This document shows, in pieces, positions 24,388-33,856 of a stretch of 64,000 bases of DNA (position 1 is its first letter; each line of letters begins with the position of its first letter). A program made the translations under genes and the position numbers. The notes beneath the pieces are model-generated. The model was not told where the DNA came from and did not search any database. It saw nothing but the letters and a program-made list of their open reading frames with translations. Source of the DNA: CAIOHW01 sp046317855 (GTDB lineage: Bacteria > Bdellovibrionota > UBA1018); assembly GCA_046317855.1 (NCBI GenBank), contig JBKCVM010000034.1:1-64000 (forward strand). Direction: 5' to 3'.

Positions 24388-25458
24388 ATGATCGAACCAC
24401 TCATCCAGCAACTGACCCAGCAACTTGATCAAGAGGGCTCCCGGGCCCTGGACTTGATCCAAAAAGCTACTGACCTCAAGCAACTCGAAGAGCTTCGTGT
24501 TGCCGTGCTCGGAAAAAAAGGCAGCTTGAGCGAGGTGCTCAAGGGCCTCGGAGCCTTGAGTCCTGCTGACCGGCCAAAAGTCGGGGCGTCAGCAAATGCG
24601 TGGAAATCCAAAATAGAGCAGGCCATTGAGTCCAGAAAGACGCTTCTGGAAGAGGCCGCTCTCCAAGCAAGGCTAGGGGCTGAACGAATAGACGTCAGCC
24701 TTCCTGCGCGGGTTCCTCACACCGGATCCCTCCATCCCATCACGCTCACCACTCGCAAGATCATCCAGGTTTTTTCGAGGTTGGGTTTTGACGTGACCAC
24801 GGGGCCTGAGGTCGAAACTGAATTTTTGAACTTCGAGGCTGTTAATATTCCCAAGGATCATCCTGCTCGAGACATGCAAGATACTTTTTTTGCGGGTCCG
24901 GGAGTGGTGCTTCGGACCCATACTTCACCCGTACAAATGCGATCCATGCGAGAAAAAGGCCAGTGGCCTGTGCGCATCCTGTGTCCGGGAGCGGTTTATC
25001 GGTGCGATGACGATGCTACGCATTCGCCGATGTTCCATCAGATCGAAGGACTTTGGGTGGATCACGGAATCAAGATGAGTCACCTCAAAGGGACGCTTGA
25101 ATTTTTTGCTCGCGAAGTTTTTGGATCGAGCTCCAAGATCCGACTGAGACCAAGTTACTTTCCGTTTGTTGAGCCCGGGGCTGAGGTTGATGTGAGCTGT
25201 TTTGCGTGTGGGGGTAAGGCTGAGAGCGCTTGCCGAGTCTGCCGCGGTTCGGGCTGGATTGAGATTTTGGGCGCAGGAATGGTGCATCCCAGGCTCTTTG
25301 AAATGGCCGGATTTGACAAGAAATCAGGCTATTCTGGGCTGACTGGGTTTGCATTTGGGCTGGGTGTGGAGCGCATTGCGATGCTGCTGCATAAGATCGG
25401 GGATCTGAGGTTGATGTACCGCGGAGATTCCCGTTTTTTGGGGCAGTTCAGAGTTTGA
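24388..25458 (+). CDS. pheS: phenylalanyl-tRNA synthetase alpha subunit
   Basis: 356 residues from ATG 24388; a TTG at 24376 is a possible earlier start. An N-terminal coiled coil (to about residue 95) is followed by the class II catalytic domain: TGPEVETEFLNFEAVNIPKD-type loop, the motif 2 region around RCDDDATHSPMFHQIEG, and motif 3 FAFGLGVERIAML near the end. Cysteines in CFACGG and CRVCRG near residue 270 are notable. It joins PheT to charge tRNA-Phe. No good Shine-Dalgarno; the start is flanked by the leader hairpin. Confidence 0.96.
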   Translation: MIEPLIQQLTQQLDQEGSRALDLIQKATDLKQLEELRVAVLGKKGSLSEVLKGLGALSPADRPKVGASANAWKSKIEQAIESRKTLLEEAALQARLGAERIDVSLPARVPHTGSLHPITLTTRKIIQVFSRLGFDVTTGPEVETEFLNFEAVNIPKDHPARDMQDTFFAGPGVVLRTHTSPVQMRSMREKGQWPVRILCPGAVYRCDDDATHSPMFHQIEGLWVDHGIKMSHLKGTLEFFAREVFGSSSKIRLRPSYFPFVEPGAEVDVSCFACGGKAESACRVCRGSGWIEILGAGMVHPRLFEMAGFDKKSGYSGLTGFAFGLGVERIAMLLHKIGDLRLMYRGDSRFLGQFRV

Positions 25459-25475
25459 TCTAGGAAATTGAGAAA

Positions 25476-27947
25476 ATGCGAATTTCGTGGAACTGGTTAT
25501 CGGAGATGGTGGACCTCTCGAAAGTGGGAGGCCCCGCGGGACTTGCCGAGCTCCTGACTCGTCGTGGGCTTGAAGTGGAGAGTCTCGAGTCCCAGGGCGC
25601 TGGTCTCGAAAAGGTCGTGACTGCAAAAATTTTGGAAAAGGGCCAGCATCCGCAAGCTGATCGACTGAGCCTTTGTAAGGTGACCACGGGGAGCGGTGAG
25701 CCCCTTGAGATCGTTTGCGGCGCGCAGAACCACAAGGCGGGTGATATCGTGGCGCTCGCTCAGGTGGGTGCGCATCTTCCCAATGGCGTTAAGATTGCGG
25801 CCGGAAAAATTCGGGGAGTCGTTTCGAACGGAATGCTCTGCTCCGAAGAAGAAATGGGCCTTCCTTCGACGGTGGATGGGATCCTTATCCTTGCGCCTGA
25901 TACGCCGCTTGGGCTCCCGATTGCTGAAGTGCTGGGACGCAACGACCATATTCTCACTTTGAAGATCACTGCCAATCGGGCGGACTGTCTGAGTCACTGG
26001 GGCATTGCGCGCGAAGTGGCCGCTGCCGTAGGTAAGCCTCCGTGCCGTCCCGTGGGGGCAAAGAAAGTGGAGTGGGACGTCAAGCGCCAGGATGCAAAGC
26101 CCCGCACGGGACTTGAGGCCGGTACACTCGGTCGGCAATTCTACGGCTGCCGTATCGAGGGTGTGAAAGTGGGCCCCTCACCTGGGTGGCTGAAACGCAA
26201 GCTAGAGGCCGTGGGTTCACGCTCGATCAACACTGTGGTGGATGCGACCAACCTGGTGCTTTTTGAGCTGGGGCAGCCCGTGCATGCCTACGATGCTGCC
26301 CGGCTCGCGGGGGATTCTTTGGTGATCCGTGCCGCCAGGGCGGGCGAAACGATTCCGCTTTTAGATGAAAAAACGGTGGAGCTTGCGGGTACGGAGCTTG
26401 TGATCGCTGATCGAGATAAGGCCGTTGCACTGGCTGGAATCATGGGGGGTGGAAATTCTCAGGTCACTCAATCGACGACTGAAGTCTATCTCGAGGTGGC
26501 GCAATTTGATCCTGCCTCTGTGCGTCGTGCCTCGGCACGTCACCAGCGTAAGACCGACGCTGCACATCGTTTTGAACGAGGCATCGATGCGCTAGGCCTC
26601 GAACACGCAATGAGCAGGCTTGCAGGTCTGGTGCTTGAGCTTGCCGGAGGAAGAATCACCGGGATGAGTACGGCCCAGGTGTCACAGGAAAGATCGCGAT
26701 TCATTCTGCTTTCTGAGGGGTTTTGCGCTGATTTTTTAGGAATGCCTGTGACCGGTAGTGAGGTGCGGCAGGTGTTGGAGGGGTTGGGTTGCAAAGTGGC
26801 GGCAGGCCCAGTGATGAAAGTGGAGGTGCCGTCATACCGTTTGGATCTTTGCATCCCAGAGGACCTTGCCGAAGAAGTGGCTCGTTCGTTGGGCTTTGAG
26901 CGTATTCCTTCGGAGGTGCCGCCGCTCTCGACGATGCCGACTTCTCAGGCCGGGGATTTGCGCTTTGGGGCTCGCCAGCTTTTGGAGTCCGCTAAGGACA
27001 GGCTTGCGGCTTCTGGTCTTCAAGAAGTGGTGAACTATTCTTTTACTTCGGCTCGGTGGCTCTCAGAGCTTGGGCTTTCTTCGGCCTGCAAAGTGCTGAA
27101 TCCTCTGAGTGAAGAGCATGAGTGTTTGGTGCCGTCGCTGCTGCCCGGACTCCTGGCCAACGTCAGGACCAACGTACGCAATCACTTTGGATCGGAGTCG
27201 CAAGTCATTCGGCTTTTTGAGATTCGACCGACCTTTTGTTTGAGCGAAGGGGCTTCTTTAGTTGCTGCGGTGGGCGAGGATCGCACTGGGGTCGAGGAGA
27301 AGTGGCGGCTTTCGTTTGTTCTTTCTGGGCCGCGCTTTGCGCAGGCGCTTCGAAATGAAGAGGGCGAGATTGATTTCTATGATGGCCGCGCGGTTTTGGA
27401 TCGGCTTTTTGACCGGCTTCAGGTCCGCGGCGTACGGCAGCAACCGATTTCTAAGAATCATCCGCTTCACCACTTGGTTCACCCCGGTCAAGGGATCGAA
27501 GTCCTGGCCGGTCAGCAGGTGGCTGGAGTGATGGGCATGCTGCATCCCCGATTTGCGAGGGAGCTTAAGCTCAAGACTCCTGTTCTGATCTGCGAGCTCG
27601 ATTGGGATGCTCTTGTGAGGCTGTCTAGGCCGGCGCAAGAGGCCCGGGCCTTTCAGGCTTGGCCTGAGTTTCCTGGAATGGAGCGGGACTTTGCACTCTT
27701 GGTAAAGGACGAAGTGAGTGGCGAAAAATTGACGCAGATTGCCCTCAAGGCAGGCAAGCCCCTGGCCAAAGTCGCTAAAATTTTTGATGTTTATCGAGGT
27801 TCGCAAGTGGCCGAAGGGATGACAAGCATCGCCGTCAGGGTTATCTTTTGGGAAGACACCCGCAGTCTCCAAGAGTCTGAAACCGAAGAGGTTTCTAGAA
27901 GAATCGTGGAGGCTTGGCGCAAAGAAGTCGGTGCGGAGCTCAGGTAA
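25476..27947 (+). CDS. pheT: phenylalanyl-tRNA synthetase beta subunit
   Basis: 823 residues, full length. Domains in order: N-terminal MRISWNWLSEMVDL, EMAP-type tRNA-binding fold at about 40-150 (VTAKILEKGQHPQADRLSLC, GVVSNGMLCSEEEMGL), B3/B4 editing region near 210-390 (NTVVDATNLVLFELGQPVHAYD), the B5 region near 400-480, a catalytic-like core with NPLSEEHECLVPSLLPGLL, and the ferredoxin-like anticodon-binding end (PEFPGMERDFALLV). It lies 17 bp behind pheS and 14 bp before ihfA. Confidence 0.97.
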   Translation: MRISWNWLSEMVDLSKVGGPAGLAELLTRRGLEVESLESQGAGLEKVVTAKILEKGQHPQADRLSLCKVTTGSGEPLEIVCGAQNHKAGDIVALAQVGAHLPNGVKIAAGKIRGVVSNGMLCSEEEMGLPSTVDGILILAPDTPLGLPIAEVLGRNDHILTLKITANRADCLSHWGIAREVAAAVGKPPCRPVGAKKVEWDVKRQDAKPRTGLEAGTLGRQFYGCRIEGVKVGPSPGWLKRKLEAVGSRSINTVVDATNLVLFELGQPVHAYDAARLAGDSLVIRAARAGETIPLLDEKTVELAGTELVIADRDKAVALAGIMGGGNSQVTQSTTEVYLEVAQFDPASVRRASARHQRKTDAAHRFERGIDALGLEHAMSRLAGLVLELAGGRITGMSTAQVSQERSRFILLSEGFCADFLGMPVTGSEVRQVLEGLGCKVAAGPVMKVEVPSYRLDLCIPEDLAEEVARSLGFERIPSEVPPLSTMPTSQAGDLRFGARQLLESAKDRLAASGLQEVVNYSFTSARWLSELGLSSACKVLNPLSEEHECLVPSLLPGLLANVRTNVRNHFGSESQVIRLFEIRPTFCLSEGASLVAAVGEDRTGVEEKWRLSFVLSGPRFAQALRNEEGEIDFYDGRAVLDRLFDRLQVRGVRQQPISKNHPLHHLVHPGQGIEVLAGQQVAGVMGMLHPRFARELKLKTPVLICELDWDALVRLSRPAQEARAFQAWPEFPGMERDFALLVKDEVSGEKLTQIALKAGKPLAKVAKIFDVYRGSQVAEGMTSIAVRVIFWEDTRSLQESETEEVSRRIVEAWRKEVGAELR

Positions 27948-27961
27948 AGGAGAATCTGAAC

Positions 27962-28312
27962 GTGGCAATGACCAAAGCAGATATCGTCGAAGCGCTGTAC
28001 GAGAAAGTGGGCTTCTCGAAGAAAGAAGCAGCCGACCTAGTAGAGCTAGTCTTCGATACCCTAAAAAAGACGCTTGCCGATGGGAGTAAGATCAAGATTT
28101 CAGGCTTTGGTAATTTCGTGGTTAGAGAAAAGCGCTCCCGCATTGGTCGCAACCCTCAGACGGGCCAGAGTATTGAAATTTCTGCTCGTCGCGTGCTGAC
28201 CTTCCGTCCTTCTCAAGTGCTTCGCGCTGAGGTCAACGCTGCGCTTGAGGGAAAAACAGTAGATCCTGCAACCCTCAAAAGTCTGTCTGAAATGGATGAC
28301 GACGAGGCATGA
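27962..28312 (+). CDS. ihfA: integration host factor alpha subunit
   Basis: 116 residues from GTG 27962, which has AAAGGAG 8 nt upstream and gives the family start (V)AMTKADIVEALYEKVG; ATG 27968 is the alternative. The DNA-bending HU/IHF fold is complete: KLSGFGNF-like IKISGFGNFVVREK, GRNPQTGQSIEISARRVLTFRPSQ. A 15-residue acidic tail extends beyond the usual end. IHF shapes DNA at promoters and other sites. The gene order pheST-ihfA-merR is common in proteobacteria. Confidence 0.95.
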   Translation: MAMTKADIVEALYEKVGFSKKEAADLVELVFDTLKKTLADGSKIKISGFGNFVVREKRSRIGRNPQTGQSIEISARRVLTFRPSQVLRAEVNAALEGKTVDPATLKSLSEMDDDEA

Positions 28313-28722
28313 CCTCAGCTCGAATTCCGGATCGAATTTTCTTTAGGATTGGAGATGTTGCCGAAATCGCTGGCATCAAGCCCCACGTTCTGCGCTACTG
28401 GGAAAGTGAATTCTCGGAGATTGCCCCGCAAAAGTCTGGGACAGGTCAGCGGGTGTACCGCCGGCGAGATGTAGAGACGGTCCTCCTCATCAAGAAGCTG
28501 CTTTATACTGAAAAGTACTCGATTGAGGGTGCTCGAAACAGGCTTCGGGAGCTTCGAAAAATCGGGGAGCTTGCCACTCAGTGCCGTGAGGCTGCCGATC
28601 CGCTTCCGGCGTCCGAGCGCGATGCTCGGGAGCACGCTCTCGGGGCTGCACGCAAGCTCTTGGTTGAGATCGAGGAGCTGAATCAAAAGGCGCTTCGAGA
28701 CGTTTTTAAGCTGTACTCCTAG
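28309..28722 (+). CDS. MerR-family transcriptional regulator
   Basis: 137 residues, overlapping ihfA by 4 bp (ATGA). An N-terminal winged-helix domain (FFRIGDVAEIAGIKPHVLRY, WESEF, RVYRRRDVETVLLIKKLL) is followed by a helical tail probably forming the dimer coiled coil. It has no cysteine pattern for metal sensing, so the ligand is unknown. It ends tail-to-tail with the gshB-like gene: the four bases CTAG at 28719-28722 supply both stop codons. Confidence 0.92.
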   Translation: MTSARIPDRIFFRIGDVAEIAGIKPHVLRYWESEFSEIAPQKSGTGQRVYRRRDVETVLLIKKLLYTEKYSIEGARNRLRELRKIGELATQCREAADPLPASERDAREHALGAARKLLVEIEELNQKALRDVFKLYS

Positions 28723-29678
28723 CCTAAAAGTTTGCGGGCGATCTGCCGCGCAAGATTCCTTTTGAGTGCCTTTTCCATTGAAACGATAAGCCCTGGGCTT
28801 GTGATGTTGAAATCGGTGATCTTGCCGCTTATCCAGTCTACTGCGGCTAGCCGGATCTTGTGCTCCTTCAGCCATCGGCTGATCTGTCTGACTCTAGGAA
28901 GCAGGGAGGGGGGCAGTCGAGTTTTTTTCACCTTTGCTCCCTGGTCCATGTCGATCTTGAACTCACCTCGAGCCGGTATTTTCTGAGCACAGGCAATGAG
29001 CACTCCATCGACAAACCAAAGGCGCGTCTCGCCCGATGCGGTCACCTCGGGTAGGTACTCCTGCAGAACGGTGGGGCGGGTAAAATTCTGGGTGGCATCT
29101 GAAAGGTGGCTGTGTAGAGAGGTGATGTCGTCATCTGAGGAGAGCTTGATCACGCCTTTGCTCTGGGCTCCGTGAAGAGGCTTTAGGATGGCAACCCCTT
29201 GGGTCTGAATGAAGTCTAAAAGGGTTCCTAATTGGGAGCTCACCACCGATTGAGGCCAGAGTCCTTTGAGCGAAGCAGGAATAGTTTTTTCGCTCAATAG
29301 CGCTAACGCACGGGCCGGGTTGCAGATTTTCTTCGAAGCAACCTGTTCAAGCATTTGGAGTGGCTGGAGATAGGCAAGGTCCACCGGTGGATCCACGCGA
29401 TAGTGGATTGCTTCAAAGTCTATGACTTGGGCCTCATGAGTGGCGGGCGGGGCTGAGTGGACTTTTCTGAGTGAATAGAGTTTGCGCGATCCCCTCTTTC
29501 CGCCCTCAAAAAGAGCGCAATCGGCCATGACCCGACCGTGCTCCCATCTGAGGCTGCGCACGTCGGCCCAGGCTACGGGCTTACCGATTTGGAGGCAGGC
29601 TTCCATGATTCGAAGCGTGGTGTCGTTGGGGTGGTCCAGGGTGCTCCACGGATCCGTAATCCAGAGCCAAGGTTTCAT
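28719..29678 (-). CDS. gshB: glutathione synthetase-like ATP-grasp ligase
   Basis: 319 residues. N-terminal WLWITDPWSTLDHPNDTT, the middle RVDPPVDLAYL, the ATP-grasp pieces AILKPLHGAQSKGV, LQEYLPEV, GETRLWFVDGV, and the end AAVDWISGKITDFNITSPG follow prokaryotic glutathione synthetase. That enzyme joins gamma-glutamylcysteine and glycine. The Gly-rich loop is less regular (GAQSKGV instead of the usual GGMGG type), so a related ligase is possible. It overlaps ispA by 4 bp and is the last gene of the long gsp transcript. Confidence 0.82.
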   Translation of the reverse strand: MKPWLWITDPWSTLDHPNDTTLRIMEACLQIGKPVAWADVRSLRWEHGRVMADCALFEGGKRGSRKLYSLRKVHSAPPATHEAQVIDFEAIHYRVDPPVDLAYLQPLQMLEQVASKKICNPARALALLSEKTIPASLKGLWPQSVVSSQLGTLLDFIQTQGVAILKPLHGAQSKGVIKLSSDDDITSLHSHLSDATQNFTRPTVLQEYLPEVTASGETRLWFVDGVLIACAQKIPARGEFKIDMDQGAKVKKTRLPPSLLPRVRQISRWLKEHKIRLAAVDWISGKITDFNITSPGLIVSMEKALKRNLARQIARKLLG

Positions 29679-30559
29679 CTCCGTTTACCCGGGTGTGGAT
29701 CGGTAGGGGCGATCAGTTTTTCAAGAAGCTGTTGGGTGATGAGTTCGAGTTCTTTGGCGCTCGATCCCCATCGATCCTGTAGATTTCTGCTAGCGCTCTC
29801 CAGTGAGTGGATGGCCTTGGCCCTGGCCTCCTCAAAGCTTTGATGTGAAAGCACGCTGGTGTGGGGATATCCTAACGCTTCGTCCCACTCTGTGGCTGCA
29901 TCCTCTAGATCGTCAGCCACTTGAAACCCAAGGCCAAATGCCTGCGAGTAGGTCTTCAGTAATTGAAACTCTTTGCTTTCAGGGTTGAGGCCAGCAAGGT
30001 GGGCCGGGATGAGGAGGGCTGCATCAAAGAGCGCTCCGGTCTTGAGAGCATGCAGTGTTCTCAGTTCTCCTAAAGTGGTTTTTGAGTCGAGAGCAAACTC
30101 TTGAGCCTGTCCTCCAATCACACCTCGAGGGCCAGAGCCTTCAAGAAGATGACTGAAAGCACGAAACCAGGGTTCGCGCGAGGGGGCGCTCGCAGCTCGG
30201 CTCGTGAGGGTCCACTCAAATGCGGCAGGAATCAGAGCGTCGCCCGCCAGGAGAGCGAGCGCTTCGCCATGCACTTTATGGTTTGTCGGCATTCCGCGCC
30301 TCAGGTCGTCATCATCCATGCAGGGAAGATCGTCGTGAATAAGTGTAAAGCCGTGGATCATTTCGAGCGCCACAGCAAATGGAACGTAGTCTTCTTCAGT
30401 CACCCCGAGCATGAGCGCGGAAGCAGACATGAGTCGTGGGCGAAAGCGCTTGCCGGGCGATAGCATGCTGTAGCGAATCGAAGCCGCGAGGTTGGGAGGA
30501 GTTGGGTCACCCAGCAGGCGTCCCAAGGCAGAGTCGATGGCTTTTTGCCAATCAATCAT
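29675..30559 (-). CDS. ispA: polyprenyl synthetase, farnesyl diphosphate synthase-like
   Basis: 294 residues, right for short-chain prenyl synthases. First Asp-rich motif HDDLPCMDDDD near residue 82, GKRFRPRLM upstream of it, GQAQEFAL, KTGALFDAA, and second Asp motif FQVADDLEDA near 212. It condenses isopentenyl diphosphate with allylic diphosphates to make farnesyl-type products for quinones and undecaprenyl lipids. It lies 24 bp behind gspN and overlaps the next gene, so it appears to be in the secretion operon. Confidence 0.92.
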   Translation of the reverse strand: MIDWQKAIDSALGRLLGDPTPPNLAASIRYSMLSPGKRFRPRLMSASALMLGVTEEDYVPFAVALEMIHGFTLIHDDLPCMDDDDLRRGMPTNHKVHGEALALLAGDALIPAAFEWTLTSRAASAPSREPWFRAFSHLLEGSGPRGVIGGQAQEFALDSKTTLGELRTLHALKTGALFDAALLIPAHLAGLNPESKEFQLLKTYSQAFGLGFQVADDLEDAATEWDEALGYPHTSVLSHQSFEEARAKAIHSLESASRNLQDRWGSSAKELELITQQLLEKLIAPTDPHPGKRR

Positions 30560-30583
30560 AGTGTGCTCAGTATCAGGATTTGC

Positions 30584-31546
30584 TCAGCTACCGCCAGGCC
30601 CTAAAATCGGGGCATAGAGCGGGCCATTGAGCGAGAGAGAATAGCTGCCGTCGGGCTTTCTGCCCACACCCAGAATGGCGTCAATAATGAAGAAAGCTCG
30701 GTTCACAGCTTCTGAAACTCTGAGCATTGCTTTGAGGTCCATTTGAGAGGAATCCAAGGTTTTACCTAAAGTGATGGATCCGCTCAGTGTTCCTGCAAGG
30801 TCATCTCCTGCCTCAGCAGGTTTTCCGAGTCTAAAAGAGTCTATTTTCAGTTTTGAAGCTGCAATTCCTGCTCGAATTTCTCCGCCACGAATGGTGAGTT
30901 TTGGGGTGCTGAACGAACTGATTTTTTGAGCAGGTAGCTCTACCGTTTCAAAGGAGAGCTGTATCATTCCAGAAAGCGCGGTGAGATCACTTGAGTTTCC
31001 TGAGAGTTGAACTCTTCCTGAAACAGGAATTTTTCCGGAGATGTGGGCAAAAAGAGGGAGAATGCTCAAACCCGTCTCACCCAGCTCGGCCTGATTCAGG
31101 GTGAGGTCTAACGAGAAGCTTGAGCCTTTGCTCCATGCGCTAGCACTCAGTAGTCTGGAGGGCTTCAGTCCTGCTTGGATTTCGATCGTTGCGCCTAGCC
31201 GACCTAGGATCAAGTCCAGGACTGAAGGACGTATCCGCAGGCTTTTCCAGTTTGCTCGAATGGGGTTTCCAGTCGCGTCTCTTGCTTTGAGAGTGACCTC
31301 TTCGAGACGCACTGCAGGCAGAGGAAGCAGCGAGAGTCGAGTGCGCTCGGCTGAGATTTCGAGGGCCAAAGTGGACTGCTGGAGGGTTTCGTTGATTTTT
31401 TCGATCAGGAGCTGGCCAATCTGTTGCTCCGGAAGTTTTAAGAGAGTGAAAAATGCCACAACTGCCAAAAAAAGAGAGGCCCAGGACAGGGCTGGGAGTA
31501 GTTTTTTGATCTTTGTTTGGAGGGATTCTGCGGTCTCGGTTTGCAT
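30584..31546 (-). CDS. gspN: type II secretion protein GspN-like
   Basis: 320 residues. One N-terminal membrane segment (about 18-38) and a long periplasmic part of repeating beta-strands in the AsmA/GspN style (LPLPAVRLEEVTLKARD, SGRVQLSGNSSDL, LAGTLSGSITLGK). GspN is an accessory part of some type II systems. The position after gspM supports the call more than sequence identity does. Predicted to sit in the inner membrane with its bulk in the periplasm. Confidence 0.8.
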   Translation of the reverse strand: MQTETAESLQTKIKKLLPALSWASLFLAVVAFFTLLKLPEQQIGQLLIEKINETLQQSTLALEISAERTRLSLLPLPAVRLEEVTLKARDATGNPIRANWKSLRIRPSVLDLILGRLGATIEIQAGLKPSRLLSASAWSKGSSFSLDLTLNQAELGETGLSILPLFAHISGKIPVSGRVQLSGNSSDLTALSGMIQLSFETVELPAQKISSFSTPKLTIRGGEIRAGIAASKLKIDSFRLGKPAEAGDDLAGTLSGSITLGKTLDSSQMDLKAMLRVSEAVNRAFFIIDAILGVGRKPDGSYSLSLNGPLYAPILGPGGS

Positions 31547-31566
31547 GGAGTGTGCGTCAATAGGGG

Positions 31567-32211
31567 TTAGCTTGATTTCACAGTAAAGGCCGAAATCTGC
31601 AGCGTTGCATCGAGATATCCGCTCTCGTCGGTGTGGGTGTCGATATTGAGATTTCTCACTTTAATGGGGCGAGAGCCGTTTTCGAGTTGAAAGAGGAGGC
31701 GCACGATTTGCTTTACGTTAATCTTCTTAACGCTGACTTGTGCGAGCGTTTCTTTCGTCGCGTCTCGTGATGCATCTCGAGCGCCCTCGCGGGGGGGGCC
31801 TAATTTTTCATTGCTAAGCTCAAGAGCTCCGGGAGCTATTCCCGCGTTCACAGCAATCCCAGAAACGTAATCTTTTAGCGGCTGATTAGAAGCAGAGCCA
31901 CCCTCGGCTGAGTATGGGATCTTTGCTTTCAGTTCTCCCATTTCTTCATTGGCTGATTGAATCAACTGCAAGAGCTCGTCTTTTTCTGCCAGATCGCCTC
32001 GAATGCGATGAACCTTCCATGCAGTACCAATAAAAACCCAGGCCACGATCAGCACCGCTGCTCCCGCGCCGGCCCATTGAAGATAGGTGCGGCTCTGAGC
32101 GTCGAGTTCGTCGTATTTGGATTTGAGTTGCTGAAACCAAGTCTGCTCCTGAATCTTATCCAGCAGTGTTTGAGCGAGTTGAAGCAGTTTTTGCTGAAGA
32201 CTTTGAAGCAT
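31567..32211 (-). CDS. gspM: type II secretion protein GspM
   Basis: 214 residues. A cytoplasmic amphipathic start, one membrane helix at about 46-64 (WAGAGAAVLIVAWVF), a short periplasmic coiled coil (LAEKDELLQLIQSANEEMG) and a ferredoxin-like beta-alpha domain at the end. This is the GspM layout; GspM stabilises GspL in the inner-membrane platform. The linker contains a polar stretch with RDASRDATKE. It lies 3 bp behind gspL. Confidence 0.85.
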   Translation of the reverse strand: MLQSLQQKLLQLAQTLLDKIQEQTWFQQLKSKYDELDAQSRTYLQWAGAGAAVLIVAWVFIGTAWKVHRIRGDLAEKDELLQLIQSANEEMGELKAKIPYSAEGGSASNQPLKDYVSGIAVNAGIAPGALELSNEKLGPPREGARDASRDATKETLAQVSVKKINVKQIVRLLFQLENGSRPIKVRNLNIDTHTDESGYLDATLQISAFTVKSS

Positions 32212-32214
32212 CGT

Positions 32215-33855
32215 CTAGCCTCCTGCCGCCGGGTGCACGGCTTTTCCCGTCCAAGTCAACCGATAGCGTTTGGGTTTTCCGCCTTGCGCGGGGAGTTCTT
32301 CAGTGGTCGGCTTGGCCGCTGCAGATTCTGGTGTAATGAGCTTGGGGATTAAGAGCTGGGAGAGTCGCTCGGCTGATTTTGGGTCGCTCACCATCAGAGT
32401 CAGGGTCAGCGGCGTATCTTTACGAGGGTCAAAGCCCAGATCGGGAGCGGCGCCCAGTTGAAAACGCAGAGTATCCACCGTCGCATCTCGAGGAATGGCC
32501 TCAGAGAGTGACTTCAGGTAATTCAAAGGCGACTTGGGGTTGGGACCAAAGATTCGAGCGAGTTCACGATTCTTGTCGAGTTCTTTTTGGATCGAGTTTT
32601 TGAGCGATTGAGGACTCGAGAGGTAGGTGCGCAGGGCGCTCTGGCTGACCGATCCAAAAAATGCACTCATGGACTTTCTCAGTTGAGCGTCTTTTTCTTC
32701 CAGTTGCTTACTGTAGATTTTGTTCTGGACGGTCATGCTCACAAAAAAAGCAGCGGCGGCGACTGTTGCTCCGATCAGCGGAGTTCTGAGTTGAGAAAGG
32801 GCAAATTGGGCGCCCTTGGCCGTCTTCGAAAATTCGCCTTTTCTAAAGTTAAGACAGCTCGATCGGTCAGCACCCACTTGAGACATGGCTAGACCTGCAG
32901 CAATCGCCATCCGAGCGTCAGAGACCTCAGAATAGCTCACTCCGGAGGGAGAAAGGGAGCTTAATGCTCGCAGTCGCTGCACGCTGAGCCGAGTGGAGGA
33001 CTCAAGCCAATCGGTGAGGCCCGGAATCAAGGATGCGCCTCCCGAAAGGAGGACCTGGTTGACCGGCTCGTGGCAGATTGCCTTGCAAACGAGGTCCATG
33101 TGCCTGAGTTCTCGGTGAAGGGCCTCGAGCGGTTCTGAGAGAAGTGCCAACGCGCCCTCGGGGTGAGAGTCGCTCAGCAGGGACGGATTCTTGAGGAGCC
33201 GAGAGGATTGCGCCAGATCGACATTCAGACGGGACGAAAGGGCTTGTGCAAAGTTTTGGCCGCCCCATTGAATCTCTCGTCCCAGCATCGGAAAACCACG
33301 CCAATGGATGTAGAACAGGGTGCTGCGTTCACCCAGGTGGATCACGAGAATAGGTTTTTCTTGTTCGGAAGGTGGAACAGTCCGATTGAGCAGAGTGCGC
33401 AGGGCCCAAGCGTCGGAAGTGACTACATCGGGATCGATTTCTGACCCGGAGAGTTTGTTGAGTTCACTGATAAATACTTTTTTTAAGGTAGCGGCCACAT
33501 GGATTTGAGACTGCTGACCTACTTGGGCCAGAATGACCGATGCGATTGCAGAGTTTTCGATTGAAAAAGGCAGTTCATCCTCAAGCTCAAATTGTACCGC
33601 AGAAGCAATGGCCTTCTTGTCGCGTGTCGGGAGCTGGAGATTTCGAGTGGTGAGCTGCGAGGATCTTAAGCTGACCACAAGACGATGGGGGCTTTGTGGG
33701 AGAATTTTCAAAACCTCTCCTGCTACCGCGGAAGGGTCCTGGCCCGGGATGACTTCGATTTCTCGATGGTCGTGGATCTCGTACCTTCCAAAGGCACTGT
33801 CGATTTCTACCAGCTTGATGCTGCTCGTGCCGAGGTCCAGTCCAACGATTCTCAT
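32215..33855 (-). CDS. gspL: type II secretion protein GspL (PilM-like actin fold)
   Basis: 546 residues. The N-terminal half is an actin-like cytoplasmic domain closer to PilM than to classic GspL (MRIVGLDLGTSSIKLVEID, LLSGGASLIPGLTDWLE). A membrane helix follows at about 350-372, then a coiled coil and a periplasmic domain like PilN/GspL. It therefore looks like a PilM-PilN fusion that recruits the GspE ATPase to the membrane. It starts 1 bp after the gspK stop. Confidence 0.87.
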   Translation of the reverse strand: MRIVGLDLGTSSIKLVEIDSAFGRYEIHDHREIEVIPGQDPSAVAGEVLKILPQSPHRLVVSLRSSQLTTRNLQLPTRDKKAIASAVQFELEDELPFSIENSAIASVILAQVGQQSQIHVAATLKKVFISELNKLSGSEIDPDVVTSDAWALRTLLNRTVPPSEQEKPILVIHLGERSTLFYIHWRGFPMLGREIQWGGQNFAQALSSRLNVDLAQSSRLLKNPSLLSDSHPEGALALLSEPLEALHRELRHMDLVCKAICHEPVNQVLLSGGASLIPGLTDWLESSTRLSVQRLRALSSLSPSGVSYSEVSDARMAIAAGLAMSQVGADRSSCLNFRKGEFSKTAKGAQFALSQLRTPLIGATVAAAAFFVSMTVQNKIYSKQLEEKDAQLRKSMSAFFGSVSQSALRTYLSSPQSLKNSIQKELDKNRELARIFGPNPKSPLNYLKSLSEAIPRDATVDTLRFQLGAAPDLGFDPRKDTPLTLTLMVSDPKSAERLSQLLIPKLITPESAAAKPTTEELPAQGGKPKRYRLTWTGKAVHPAAGG

Positions 33856-33856
33856 T

